64,000 nucleotides of DNA from an uncultured Devosia sp. (GCF_913055165.1 NZ_CAJXJS010000007.1:1-64000); one strand, 5' to 3'; numbered from the stretch's first letter, positions 26,573-34,849 are shown. A program made the numbers and translations. The notes: generated from the sequence alone by a model not told the origin.

Positions 26573-27187
26573 ATGACCGTCATTGCTACGCTCGCCCAGC
26601 TCGAGGCGCTTTATCAGCCCGCCCCCGTCGCGGCCTCCACCGTCAAGGTGGCTCATGCCATGACGCCGGATTACCGGCGACTGGTCGAGGCCAGCCCCTT
26701 TGTCGCGCTCGCCACCATCGGGCCAGAGGGCATGGATTGCTCGCCGCGTGGCGACCGGCCCGGATTTGTGCGCATCCATGACGACAGCACGTTGATGATG
26801 CCCGACCGGCGCGGCAATAACCGCATCGACAGCCTGAGGAACATCGTGCGCGATCCGCGCTGCGCCTTCCTCTTCCTCATTCCCGGTTCGGGCACCACCC
26901 TCCGGGTCAATGGCCGCGCCCAGCTCTCCGCCGAGCCCGGTCTGCTCGACAGCTTCGCCGTGGAGGACAAGGCCCCACGATCGGTCATCGTGCTGTCCAT
27001 CGACGAAGTTTATTTCCAATGCGCTCGGGCGATCATCCGCTCCGAACTGTGGAACCCCGACCGCCATGTGGATCCAGCCACCCTGCCCACGCCGGGCCAG
27101 ATCCTGGCCACGATGACCGCCAATGCCGTCGGTGGCGACGCCTATGATCAGGCCTGGCCGGAACGGGCCAGACAGACGATGTGGTGA
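26573..27187 (+). CDS. pyridoxamine 5'-phosphate oxidase-like FMN protein
   Basis: A 204-residue split-barrel flavoprotein. Motifs fit the PNPOx-like family: FVALATIGPEGMDCSPRGDRPGFV, then MMPDRRGNNRIDSLRNIVRDPRCAFLF, then LRVNGRAQLS. The C-terminal ELWNPDRHVDPATLPTPGQIL is typical of a subgroup of unknown substrate. ATG 26573 is the first start that fits the family N-terminus; upstream frame runs into the msrB promoter region. Confidence 0.82.
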   Translation: MTVIATLAQLEALYQPAPVAASTVKVAHAMTPDYRRLVEASPFVALATIGPEGMDCSPRGDRPGFVRIHDDSTLMMPDRRGNNRIDSLRNIVRDPRCAFLFLIPGSGTTLRVNGRAQLSAEPGLLDSFAVEDKAPRSVIVLSIDEVYFQCARAIIRSELWNPDRHVDPATLPTPGQILATMTANAVGGDAYDQAWPERARQTMW

Positions 27188-27191
27188 TGCC

Positions 27192-29156
27192 TCAGGCCGG
27201 CTGGGTCTGCCCGGCATTGTCGCAGACACGACGCAGCATGCGCGCCAGCTCCGCCTGTCCGAAGGGTTTGGCCAATCGCGGCAGCCTCAAGGCCTTGGCA
27301 TCGTCGATATCGGCATAGCCGCTGGCCAGGATCACCGGCAGGCCCGGCCAGCGCGCCGCAATCTCGGTCGCCAATGCCATGCCGGTCATATGCGGCATGG
27401 CCTGGTCGGTAATGACCAGATCGAAATCCGGCGCCGCCTCCAGCGCCTCGATCGCCTTTGCCCCCGAATGGGCCTCCACCACGTTATGCCCCAGTTCCTC
27501 CAGCATCATCGTGGTGTTGAGCAGCACCAAAGCGTCGTCGTCAACTGCCAGAACCTTGAGCCGGCGCATGGGACCAGGCTCGTTTTCAACCGCCGGCCGC
27601 ACCTCGACCGGGGGCTCATCGGCCTTTGCCTCCACCGCCTTGAGCCAGATCTCGACACGGGTCCCGTGTCCCCTCTCACTCTCGATATGCAACCGGCCAC
27701 CGGATTGCTCGGCGATGCCCTGCACCATGGATAGTCCCAGCCCCGTCCCCTTGCCGACGCCCTTGGTTGTAAAGAAGGGATCGGTGGCCCGGGCCAACGT
27801 CTCGGCATCCATGCCCTCTCCGTTATCGGCCACCGCCAGCACCACGTAGCGTCCGGGTGCCAGCTGCGGATTGCCCTGGGCGACCTCGGTTGCACGCGCC
27901 GAGATCTCCAGCGCGCCGCCATTTGGCATGGCATCGCGGGCATTGACCGCCAGGTTGAGCAGGGCGGAATCGATCTGGTTGGCATCGGCCCAGGCATGCG
28001 GCAAAGACAGGGGGAAACGGGTTTCGATCTGGATGGACGGTCCCAGCGTACGTCCGAGCAGCTCGCTCATGCCGCCCACCAGCTCGGGCAGATCGACCTC
28101 CTTTTGCTCCAGCTCCTGCTTGCGGGCAAAGGCCAGCATGCGCTGGGTCAATTGCGCGCCGCGCTGCGCCGCCTGCAGCGCGTTGTCGAGCAGTCTCGCC
28201 TCCCGCTCGTCCAGGGTCAGGCGCCGCCCCAGCCCCTCCAGGCTCCCCAGCACCACCATCAGCAGGTTGTTGAAGTCATGCGCAACGCCGCCGGTCAACT
28301 GGCCGATGGCTTCCAGCTTCTGGGCCTGGAACAATTCCTCACGAGCCTGGTCGAGGCGTTTCTGCTGCTCCATCCGCTCTGTGATATCGCGGGTGATCTT
28401 GGCAAAACCCACCACCGCTCCGCTTTCATCGTGAATGGCATCTATGACCACGCTGGCCCAGAACTGCGAGCCATCCTTGCGCACCCGCCAGCCTTCGGCG
28501 TGGAAATGTCCTTCGCGCCGCGCCGTCTCCAGTCCGGCCTCGGGCGTTCCCCGCGCCCGCTCCGCCTCGGGATAAAAGCGTGAAAAGTGCTGGCCAATGA
28601 TCTCGTCCGCCGCATAGCCCTTGATGCGCTCGGCACCCATGTTCCAGCTCGAAACGATGCCATGGGCATCGAGCATGAAAATGGCATAGTCGGTGACATT
28701 GAGGACGAGCCGGCGGAATTGCTCCTCGCTGGCTGCGAGCGCCATCTGCGCTTTCTTGCGCTCCGTCAGATCGCGCGTAATCTTGGCAAAGCCGATGACC
28801 TCGCCATCGGCGCCCCGGATCGCATCGATAACCACATTGGTCCAGAACCGGCTGCCGTCCTTGCGCCGGCGCCAGCCTTCGGCTTCATAGCTGCCATCGC
28901 GTGCCGCATTGGCCAGCGCCCGGGCTGGCAGGCCCGCTGCGAGGTCTTCATCTGTATAGAAGGTAGAAAAGTGACGGCCAATGATCTCCCCGGCCGAATA
29001 GCCCTTTATCCGTTCCGCCCCGCGGTTCCAGGTCGTCACCACCCCCTCGCGATCCAGCATGTAGATGGCGTAATCGGTGATGGAATTCACTAGCAGGCGG
29101 AACCGCGCGTCACCCTTCGACGCCTCGGGCCACATACCGCTTTCATTCGTACTCAT
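27192..29156 (-). CDS. soluble PAS-PAS hybrid histidine kinase
   Basis: This 654-residue sensor kinase has PAS-1 (about 12-133), PAS-2 (about 140-262), a HisKA domain with phospho-acceptor H293 in GGVAHDFNN, an HATPase domain (DNGEGMD, GKGTGLGLSMVQGI), and a receiver from 533 with D584 in VITDQAMPHMTG. No membrane helix is visible, so it senses a cytoplasmic signal. The two PAS domains share long near-identical stretches, suggesting recent duplication. ATG 29156 is chosen; the frame is open to 29216. No cognate output regulator is adjacent. Confidence 0.9.
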   Translation of the reverse strand: MSTNESGMWPEASKGDARFRLLVNSITDYAIYMLDREGVVTTWNRGAERIKGYSAGEIIGRHFSTFYTDEDLAAGLPARALANAARDGSYEAEGWRRRKDGSRFWTNVVIDAIRGADGEVIGFAKITRDLTERKKAQMALAASEEQFRRLVLNVTDYAIFMLDAHGIVSSWNMGAERIKGYAADEIIGQHFSRFYPEAERARGTPEAGLETARREGHFHAEGWRVRKDGSQFWASVVIDAIHDESGAVVGFAKITRDITERMEQQKRLDQAREELFQAQKLEAIGQLTGGVAHDFNNLLMVVLGSLEGLGRRLTLDEREARLLDNALQAAQRGAQLTQRMLAFARKQELEQKEVDLPELVGGMSELLGRTLGPSIQIETRFPLSLPHAWADANQIDSALLNLAVNARDAMPNGGALEISARATEVAQGNPQLAPGRYVVLAVADNGEGMDAETLARATDPFFTTKGVGKGTGLGLSMVQGIAEQSGGRLHIESERGHGTRVEIWLKAVEAKADEPPVEVRPAVENEPGPMRRLKVLAVDDDALVLLNTTMMLEELGHNVVEAHSGAKAIEALEAAPDFDLVITDQAMPHMTGMALATEIAARWPGLPVILASGYADIDDAKALRLPRLAKPFGQAELARMLRRVCDNAGQTQPA

Positions 29157-29248
29157 TGACTTGACCGCGCAGACTTCCCCAGCACGGCAAACGGCGGGCG
29201 TGACCAATGGTTGCACCGGCCGTCAAATCTTTGTGACGCTTGAGTGAA

Positions 29249-29300
29249 TGGTGGGTGCGACAGGGATTGAACCTGTGACCCCTGCCGTGTGAAAACAGTG
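29249..29300 (-). other. prophage attachment site in displaced 3' half of tRNA-Val(CAC)
   Basis: On the minus strand, bases 29293-29249 read as the 3' part of a tRNA: end of the anticodon loop with CAC, anticodon-arm 3' strand GGCAG, the T arm with GGTTCAATCC, and the CGCACCC acceptor strand plus ACCA. The 5' half is absent. After 29293 two bases differ from the tRNA expectation, then CAGTG agrees again (29296-29300), and identity is then lost. This is the signature of integrase crossover in a tRNA. The intact tRNA should be rebuilt at the far prophage end, outside the window. Confidence 0.82.
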
Positions 29301-29450
29301 ACCCGTGGCCAAACTGGCGGCTTCTCTATGGTTCTCTAAGAGAACCAAGCCAAAATGCCGCTGTTTGTCCCGCATATGTTCTCGTTTCTCGGTGAAAATG
29401 AACCGGAGAGCACTGCCTATAATTGCGATCTTCCTGAAGCGTTCCAAGCC

Positions 29451-29936
29451 ATGCCCCGCGTGCCATCCGTCGACCCCAAGCGAGACAAAGAGATCGCCCG
29501 TTTGCGCAAGCTCCTGGCAGCTGTCGAGCGCATCCCCGCCCTCCGTCGCGCAGACGAATGCGCAGATGAACGAGCCGATACCATCCGGACCATGCTGCGG
29601 GACCTCGATCCACCGATCTACCAGTGGACAACCCGCGACGATGAAATAGCGGAGGATGCCATCATGGTCGGAATTGGTGGCACAAGTGCAGAGATGCTCA
29701 TGGCCGGGCTGGCCTACACCGAACCAACGGCCAGCATCTACTGGTGCGCCAGGGTGACGGCCAATGGCGTCTATGAGGCGGGAGGGGAGATGGGGCCATG
29801 GCCTATAAAGGCGGCGCTCGCTCGCGCAGAAGAGCTGCGGAACCAAATGGGCTATGCGCGCGTCGTGGTGACGATGGCTGAGGCAGGTATCTGGCGGCCG
29901 GAGTATGGAAAGCTGGCAGATCGAGAGGGCTTTTGA
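29451..29936 (+). CDS. unknown protein near attachment site
   Basis: I do not recognise this protein of 161 residues. It is rich in charged helices (DPKRDKEIARLRKLLAAVERIP), has a central hydrophobic MVGIGGTSAEMLMAGLAY, and ends with IKAALARAEELRNQMGYARVVVTM. The stop overlaps the SRAP start (TGATG), so the pair is probably one unit. The frame is open from 29355, but codon use becomes like its neighbours only from ATG 29451. Confidence 0.6.
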   Translation: MPRVPSVDPKRDKEIARLRKLLAAVERIPALRRADECADERADTIRTMLRDLDPPIYQWTTRDDEIAEDAIMVGIGGTSAEMLMAGLAYTEPTASIYWCARVTANGVYEAGGEMGPWPIKAALARAEELRNQMGYARVVVTMAEAGIWRPEYGKLADREGF

Positions 29937-30610
29937 TGTGCGGCCGCTTCACCAATGAGCTGACCTGGGCGCAGCTGCATGCGCTCTATAGCATTCACGA
30001 GCGCCCGGCGACCAACTTGCCCCCGCGGTTCAACATCGCCCCGACCCATGACGTCGACTTCGTCCATCTCGACAAGGCCGGCAACATGGAGATGGATCGG
30101 GGCCGCTGGTGGCTGGTGCCGTTCTTCGCGAAAGAATTGCCCAAGGCGGCAATGTTCAATGCCCGGATCGAGACGGTCGACACATCCGGCGCTTTCCGGG
30201 AAGGCTTCAAGGCGCGACGCTGCCTGATTCCGGCCGATGGCTATTTCGAATGGACCAAGGCGGAAGACGGCGGCAAGGATCCGTGGCTGCTGCAGCTGCC
30301 GGGTGGCGCCCCCTTCAGTTTCGCCGGCATCTGGGCGCACAACGACAATCTTGGGGTCACCAGCTGCACCATCATTACGGCGCCGGCCGTGCCAGAGATT
30401 GCCGAAATCCACGATCGCATGCCGATCATTCTGGCGCCGGAAGCCTACCGCACCTGGCTCAATACCGAACTGCAAGGGAAAGGCGCCAAGGCCCTGTTGC
30501 TCGATGCGCAGATTGATAGCGAACTGGAAGTCTTCCGTGTCGGCCGGGCCGTGAACAATTCCCGCTATGACGGCACCGATACCAAGCAGCCGCTGATCAA
30601 TTCGCTATAG
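29936..30610 (+). CDS. SRAP domain protein (YedK/HMCES-like)
   Basis: This 224-residue protein shields abasic sites in single-stranded DNA by forming a thiazolidine crosslink through Cys2, exposed after Met removal (MCGRFTNE). Other conserved parts are LPPRFNIAPT (N for crosslink chemistry), MFNARIET (E for autoprocessing), RRCLIPADGYFEW and the histidine in EIHDRMPIIL. Within the prophage it may protect phage or host DNA during repair. It is the second gene of a two-gene unit between the attachment site and the integrase. Confidence 0.93.
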   Translation: MCGRFTNELTWAQLHALYSIHERPATNLPPRFNIAPTHDVDFVHLDKAGNMEMDRGRWWLVPFFAKELPKAAMFNARIETVDTSGAFREGFKARRCLIPADGYFEWTKAEDGGKDPWLLQLPGGAPFSFAGIWAHNDNLGVTSCTIITAPAVPEIAEIHDRMPIILAPEAYRTWLNTELQGKGAKALLLDAQIDSELEVFRVGRAVNNSRYDGTDTKQPLINSL

Positions 30611-30937
30611 CCTGACCCTTCGCCTGGAGCGCCTGGTCTTCACCTGCGGACGATCGGAAGGAGGCCCGCCATATGGCAGATCGGCAGCAGGTGGACCATT
30701 GGTGTAGCCGGTCACCGGCAGCAGGATGATGCCGACTTTCTTGCTCTGACATTTCGAGCAACGCAGCTTTGCAGCCAACGGATTGGGATTACCTACTGCC
30801 ACGAAGTCCCGCCCGAACCGCTCAGCGAGGACAACCAGATCAAGCGGCGCCCAGTGCCAGCAGAGTGGCGCGTGACAATGGACAGAAACGCGGTAGCCGT
30901 CGTCTATGAGGTCGCCAAGGGTTTCGATTGAGGCCAT
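30605..30937 (-). CDS. small zinc-ribbon-like protein
   Basis: A 110-residue protein of no named family that I can assign. An N-terminal SVHCHAPLCWHW and a later LRCSKCQSKKVGIIL give two Cys/His clusters that could bind one zinc ion. The C-terminus is basic (RRSRRRVRL). It is convergent with the SRAP gene, overlapping it by six bases. Confidence 0.65.
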   Translation of the reverse strand: MASIETLGDLIDDGYRVSVHCHAPLCWHWAPLDLVVLAERFGRDFVAVGNPNPLAAKLRCSKCQSKKVGIILLPVTGYTNGPPAADLPYGGPPSDRPQVKTRRSRRRVRL

Positions 30938-31056
30938 GAACGTAAGCAGAACGTCGAGTCATGGGTTCGCGTCAAGCACCACGTAAGGACCAAGTTCCGT
31001 TAATCCTGTCGGACATCGGTATTTTGGAGCCGGTGGCACCTGCCCTAAAACAGCGA

Positions 31057-31088
31057 ATGGCCGGGGTGGTTGCAACACCGCCGGCCAT
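31057..31088. repeat. inverted repeat before the integrase
   Basis: ATGGCCGG and CCGGCCAT arms flank a GGTG..CACC inner pair with one bulge. It lies about 30 bases before the integrase start. It could be a regulatory or recombinase arm-binding element, or simply a hairpin in the leader. Confidence 0.35.
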
Positions 31089-31118
31089 CCTGACCAACCC
31101 GAACGCATGAGGTTCGCG

Positions 31119-31982
31119 ATGGCTGATGCCGTCATTTCATTTTCTGTGCCCGCCCGCAATGGGCAGACTTTTGCCGATGCCGCCCGTAGCTATCTGAGCA
31201 ATGGCGGCGAGCAGCGTTACCTGCCCAAAATCATCGAGCAGATGGGCGACACACCCGTCGCCGACGTCACACCCTTCGCCATCTACGAGATGGTCAAGGC
31301 GCTGTTCCCGACCCAGTCCGGCGCCACCCGCAACCGACAGGGCATTACCCCGGCCCGCGCTGTAATGATCCACGCCTATGAGCGCGGCTGGTGCCCGCTC
31401 ATTCGCCTGCGCCGCTTCAAGGAAGAGCGGCGTCGGCGCAAGAACCCGGCCAGCCAGGCCTGGCTGCATGTGTTCTGTCGCCAGTGCGAACGCGACGGGC
31501 TGCCCCATCTTGCTGCCCTGGTCGTATTCATGTCGCACACCGGCGCCCGAATCTCCGAAGCCATCCGGCTCGAATGGTCCGAGGTCGACCTGATCGCCCG
31601 CAAGGCAGTGCTGCTCAGGACCAAGACCGACACCAACTCGGTGCGGCATTTGACCGACGAGCTGGTCGCCCGGCTGCACGACCTCAAGGAGACCGCCCAG
31701 CCCGGCGAGCCGGTGTTCCGCTATGCCTCGCGCTACGGCGTCAATGACCGCATCGCCGCTGTCTGCCGCCGCGCCGATCTGCCGTACAAGTCCAGCCATG
31801 CCTGCGGGCGCCACAGCTTTGCCACCAATGCCATCGGCTTCGGCATGGACGTGCGCACCGCCATGGATGCTGGCGGCTGGAAAAGCTCATCGGTGTTCAT
31901 CGAGACCTATGTGCATTCCAAGAATGCCGGGCGCCTGGTGGCCGACCGCTTCAACGCCTTCCAGTTCTCGGCCGAGCTGTAG
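31119..31982 (+). CDS. int: tyrosine-type site-specific integrase
   Basis: This 287-residue recombinase integrates and excises the prophage. Catalytic residues are R144 (GARISEA), a candidate K169 (RTKTD), H227 and R231 (HACGRHSF), W254 in place of the second histidine (GGWKSS), and nucleophile Y264 (ETYVHS). The N-terminal half is the core-binding SAM-like domain. TGAGG lies six bases before ATG 31119, which is preferred over ATG 31107. It lies 1.8 kb from the tRNA-Val attachment site. Confidence 0.93.
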   Translation: MADAVISFSVPARNGQTFADAARSYLSNGGEQRYLPKIIEQMGDTPVADVTPFAIYEMVKALFPTQSGATRNRQGITPARAVMIHAYERGWCPLIRLRRFKEERRRRKNPASQAWLHVFCRQCERDGLPHLAALVVFMSHTGARISEAIRLEWSEVDLIARKAVLLRTKTDTNSVRHLTDELVARLHDLKETAQPGEPVFRYASRYGVNDRIAAVCRRADLPYKSSHACGRHSFATNAIGFGMDVRTAMDAGGWKSSSVFIETYVHSKNAGRLVADRFNAFQFSAEL

Positions 31983-31996
31983 GCTCCAAAAGCAAT

Positions 31997-32019
31997 GTGC
32001 GTCAGGATGCCTGACGCAC
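31997..32019. terminator. hairpin between convergent int and late operon
   Basis: GTGCGTCAGG and CCTGACGCAC pair perfectly over 10 bp around an ATG loop. It sits between the stops of the integrase (plus) and the last late gene (minus). There is no long T-run on either strand, so it may stop transcripts weakly or with Rho. Confidence 0.6.
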
Positions 32020-32041
32020 AGATGGTGTTAGGGTGGCAGGG

Positions 32042-32461
32042 TCAGTCAGGCGGGTTGATCGGCACCAGCCCGAGGTTGCTCATGGCATTGCTCTGCGTCA
32101 GCCAAGGGTCTGGGGGCGTGCCATTCTGGGTGATCGACACTTGCAGGTAAATCTCCCCCGCTGCGTCGATGGCATCCTGCTCGGTGATACCATTCCAGGG
32201 CCAGCCGCCCGAGGGCGTCGGGTGAGTGGCGGCGAGATTGGACACCTCGCTTTCCCACTCTTCTGTGATGGGCATTCCGCCAAAGAAGTGGGTCGCCATC
32301 TCATAGAGGTTGGCTTCGCTGTTGAAGCTGCCATCGGCATTCGCGCCCCGGCTAAAGCTATTCGATAGCGCAGGGTCGTCACCATTGACGAGAGCCATGA
32401 GCAGGTTTGCGGCTGCTCTATGCGCCGCTGGGATGACGAATATGCAGTAGCGGTCGGTCAT
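32042..32461 (-). CDS. phage protein of unknown function (last late gene)
   Basis: I do not recognise this 139-residue protein. It has no signal peptide or membrane helix; it starts TDRYCIFVIPAAHRAAAN and has WPWNGITEQDAIDAAGEIYLQV near the end. ATG 32461 overlaps the stop of the LamG-like gene (TGATG), so it is translated with it. It may be a chaperone or partner of that adhesin. Confidence 0.6.
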   Translation of the reverse strand: MTDRYCIFVIPAAHRAAANLLMALVNGDDPALSNSFSRGANADGSFNSEANLYEMATHFFGGMPITEEWESEVSNLAATHPTPSGGWPWNGITEQDAIDAAGEIYLQVSITQNGTPPDPWLTQSNAMSNLGLVPINPPD

Positions 32462-33276
32462 CAGAGCATTCTCCTTTCGAGGCCCCACGCCTCAAGTGCT
32501 GCAACTTCTTGGGCAGTGAGTGTTGGCGCGGTGAACAACATGTCTCTTGCCGCGCCTTTCCAGAAATTGGCCGGGCTATCACCAGTGCTAGAAAAGAACC
32601 GAGTGCGCACAGAGGCCGTGGTAGCAATTGGGCCACTAGTGCCACTCACCTGGCCATCTACGTCCATCCGGACGTTGCTATTGCCCATCAACCCCCGAAC
32701 TAAGTGACGACTGGAGAAGTCAACAGTTGTGCCTGTTACCCCTCCCGTGCCAGACCCGGTGCCAACCGCGACACGCGCGCGATTGACTCCAGTATCCACT
32801 AGGCGCAGCACAAGGCGTCGATCTGTTGAAAGAGCTCCGCCATATCCCATCAGATGGCGGGCGGTAGTGTCCGCAGGGAGGGCGTCTTGCTGGATGATGC
32901 CGAAGAAGTCTACCGCGTCATTCCCGATAGGCAGATTGAATGTGCTTTCCGCGCTGAGAAAGTCGTCTATGCCGTCTGCTGTTAGACAAGGGCGGCCCCC
33001 GAAGCCAGTGGCAGAGTAGGCTGGCCTTGAAGGACTGCTCGCCTGGGTTAGCTCATAGCCATTCTTCATCCCACGCCAAGCAGAAACATAACCGCCAACG
33101 ATGGTGAGCGACGACAGTAAATCGGCGGTCCACCACTCCAGCAGTTTGTCACCCAAGGCGAGCGGCGTCCAACCCCCGCCCGTTGATGGGTTAGCAAGGC
33201 TGGCGACTGAGACCACCGGGTAGGTCACACTGGTGACCAGTCGTCGGCCTGCCGCTCGGCTAAGCAACTCAGTCAT
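32461..33276 (-). CDS. LamG/concanavalin-like phage protein
   Basis: A 271-residue protein with the layout of phage laminin-G-like binding domains: WWTADLLSSL near the start, then RPAYSATGFGGRPCLTADGID, alternating beta strands, and the C-terminal LTAQEVAALEAWGLER. Such domains bind sugars on cells and often end tail fibres. It is in the last four-gene module, behind the terminator after the lysis genes. Host-binding is inferred. Confidence 0.6.
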   Translation of the reverse strand: MTELLSRAAGRRLVTSVTYPVVSVASLANPSTGGGWTPLALGDKLLEWWTADLLSSLTIVGGYVSAWRGMKNGYELTQASSPSRPAYSATGFGGRPCLTADGIDDFLSAESTFNLPIGNDAVDFFGIIQQDALPADTTARHLMGYGGALSTDRRLVLRLVDTGVNRARVAVGTGSGTGGVTGTTVDFSSRHLVRGLMGNSNVRMDVDGQVSGTSGPIATTASVRTRFFSSTGDSPANFWKGAARDMLFTAPTLTAQEVAALEAWGLERRML

Positions 33277-33640
33277 TGAACAAGCTCCTCAATGCGGTGA
33301 AGAGACCGGCCGCGATCGTGGTGACAACTGTGTCAGCAGTCTCGACGCGCAACTGATAGGTCGCGTAGGTGGAAGGGATGCCAGCCGTCACGGCCGCGGA
33401 AAGATGCACCGCGATGACACCAGCTTCAGTGTCAAATGTGATGCCGTCAGCACTGGTCACTTCCACCATGCCCGCATCGATTGGCCCGTCCTCCCGCGTG
33501 ATCCCCTTTGGCCAGGCAATCCGCATGGCGGCAGAGGCACCGACCAGGTCGGGAGCCGCGCCATCCGGCGTCCATGTCACGTTGAAATCGAAATCATCCC
33601 CGGCCTGCACGGCCAGGTCGAAAGCTAAAGCATTGGTCAT
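33269..33640 (-). CDS. small phage protein, possible baseplate/adhesin partner
   Basis: This 123-residue protein is beta-rich (FDFNVTWTPDGAAPDLVG, YATYQLRVETADTVVTTIAAG) and resembles the N-terminal anchor domains of baseplate proteins such as BppU, though only in general pattern. It overlaps the LamG-like gene by eight bases. It may attach that protein to the virion. Confidence 0.5.
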   Translation of the reverse strand: MTNALAFDLAVQAGDDFDFNVTWTPDGAAPDLVGASAAMRIAWPKGITREDGPIDAGMVEVTSADGITFDTEAGVIAVHLSAAVTAGIPSTYATYQLRVETADTVVTTIAAGLFTALRSLFND

Positions 33641-33661
33641 GGCAAAACCCCCAATGACCAG

Positions 33662-33922
33662 TCAGGCGCGAAAAGCGATGCAGCTGCCCGTCCGCCGCGT
33701 CAGCCGGAACGTGCCCGGCCCCTCAATTCCGCGCGCGGGCCTTTTGGGCAGGCGAAGGGTGTCGAGAACAACATAGACACCGCCACCGCCGTCTATTTCG
33801 ATATCGACGGACGCATCGAATGACGCCTGCTTAATTCCCACCGTGGCCCGCCCCCCTTCCTCAAGGGTAAAGGGGTCTGACGACGTGACGGCTTTGCCGA
33901 CGGGGATGATATCAGTTGCCAT
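33662..33922 (-). CDS. small phage protein of unknown function
   Basis: An 86-residue, beta-rich protein (RATVGIKQASFDASVDIEID, GGGVYVVLDTLRLP). It starts the four-gene module just after the terminator at 33955-33976, so it needs its own promoter or read-through. I cannot assign a family. Confidence 0.55.
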   Translation of the reverse strand: MATDIIPVGKAVTSSDPFTLEEGGRATVGIKQASFDASVDIEIDGGGGVYVVLDTLRLPKRPARGIEGPGTFRLTRRTGSCIAFRA

Positions 33923-33954
33923 CTGGCACTCCTGAATGCTGCGGTTGAGGACAT

Positions 33955-33976
33955 GAAAAAAGCGCCTCGCGGCGCT
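33955..33976 (-). terminator. intrinsic terminator after the lysis cassette
   Basis: On the minus strand AGCGCC pairs with GGCGCT around a GCGA loop, followed directly by six T. This is the clearest intrinsic terminator in the prophage. It lies after the 65-residue membrane protein and before the 86-residue protein. Confidence 0.8.
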
Positions 33977-34003
33977 CGGTTTTGGGGTGGCCGGGCAGCT
34001 GCG

Positions 34004-34201
34004 TCAGCGCAGCGATTGCTCTATGCAGATGATTGCGCGGAAGCAGTCGGATTTGATCCGGTGGCCGCTGAACACGAGCGTGGCAAGCACAGAGATCACC
34101 ACTATGGCGGTGACCCTCGCGACGGCGCCGGCGCGACGGCGCGCCTCACCGTTGATGACGCGAAATGACTCGCGCCGTGCCGTCAGGTCAGATTTGTCCA
34201 T
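34004..34201 (-). CDS. small single-span membrane protein in lysis cassette
   Basis: This 65-residue protein has a basic N-terminus and one membrane helix (VTAIVVISVLATLVFSG, about 29-46). GGGCAGGGCG before ATG 34201 is a reasonable ribosome-binding site, and the gene overlaps the holin by 14 bases. It could be an antiholin or an accessory lysis protein, inferred from position only. Confidence 0.6.
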   Translation of the reverse strand: MDKSDLTARRESFRVINGEARRRAGAVARVTAIVVISVLATLVFSGHRIKSDCFRAIICIEQSLR

Positions 34202-34529
34202 CGCCCTGCCCTTCCTGCTTGAGCAGCTTCCGGCGCATCTGCCAAACGTCAATGAAGAAGCCGGAAACCAGAATGCCGCCGATGCCGACAATGAAGCCGC
34301 CCAGACCTTGCGCGGCGTCCGGTTCAACACCGGTGAAGCTGATGACCGGCTGCAGCACAGGCTGGAAAGCAGGGCCGATATAGGCGGCGCAGATGGCGCC
34401 CACCGCAATGCTGATCAGCCCGTCGATCGGCGGCTGTTTGAGGGTGAGCCAGCGCACCAGGCCGCCGAGCGCGCCGGCCACGGCCAGCTTCGCCACTGGC
34501 GAAAACAGCCAGTTGAAGTTGAAGTCCAT
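34188..34529 (-). CDS. putative holin (three membrane helices)
   Basis: A 113-residue membrane protein with three helices: about 10-28 (SPVAKLAVAGALGGLVRWL), 38-60 (ISIAVGAICAAYIGPAFQ) and 75-94 (LGGFIVGIGGILVSGFFI), then a charged tail (MRRKLLKQEGQGDGQI). That is the class I holin plan. ATG 34529 overlaps the Rz1 stop (TAATG). Its place with amidase and spanin genes supports the holin role. Confidence 0.7.
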   Translation of the reverse strand: MDFNFNWLFSPVAKLAVAGALGGLVRWLTLKQPPIDGLISIAVGAICAAYIGPAFQPVLQPVISFTGVEPDAAQGLGGFIVGIGGILVSGFFIDVWQMRRKLLKQEGQGDGQI

Positions 34530-34849
34530 TAGTCCGCGCCCTCCAGTTCGGCCTTCACGTTGTCGTAGTGGTTGGCGCAACGGCGGATGACGCCGTTGGC
34601 CTGGTCGAGCTGGGCACGTTCACGGGCCAGCACCGCCACCGCATTGGCCCCCAGCGGCGCCGGCGCGTGGTCGATCTGTCGGCGGCAGTCGCCGGGTAGT
34701 ACGGGCAGGAGAATTCCTGCCCGCACCTTGCCGGTTTCAGCGGCCGCCTGGGCGATCCGGCTGGGTGTGCACCCCAATAAGGTCAAGGGCAGCAGCATCG
34801 AGAGCGCAAACACTCTCGCCCGCCGCATCGAGGCGCTGTTCATAGGCAT
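34529..34849 (-). CDS. Rz1-like o-spanin lipoprotein
   Basis: This 106-residue lipoprotein has a lipobox LLGC with the lipid-bearing Cys27 after a hydrophobic stretch (FALSMLLPLTLLGC). GGAG lies just before ATG 34849; a later ATG (34828) would also give a full signal peptide. Its first third is encoded inside the end of the Rz gene in another frame, as in lambda Rz/Rz1. O-spanins sit in the outer membrane and join the i-spanin to fuse the two membranes in the last lysis step. Confidence 0.82.
   Translation of the reverse strand: MPMNSASMRRARVFALSMLLPLTLLGCTPSRIAQAAAETGKVRAGILLPVLPGDCRRQIDHAPAPLGANAVAVLARERAQLDQANGVIRRCANHYDNVKAELEGAD

Noticed and set aside
29249-29330. Complete tRNA gene
   Set aside because: Only the 3' half (anticodon loop onward) is present; no D arm or 5' acceptor strand follows.
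29223-29846. Minus-strand frame of 207 codons over the attachment site
   Set aside because: It would run through the tRNA half and oppose a coupled plus-strand gene with typical codon use.
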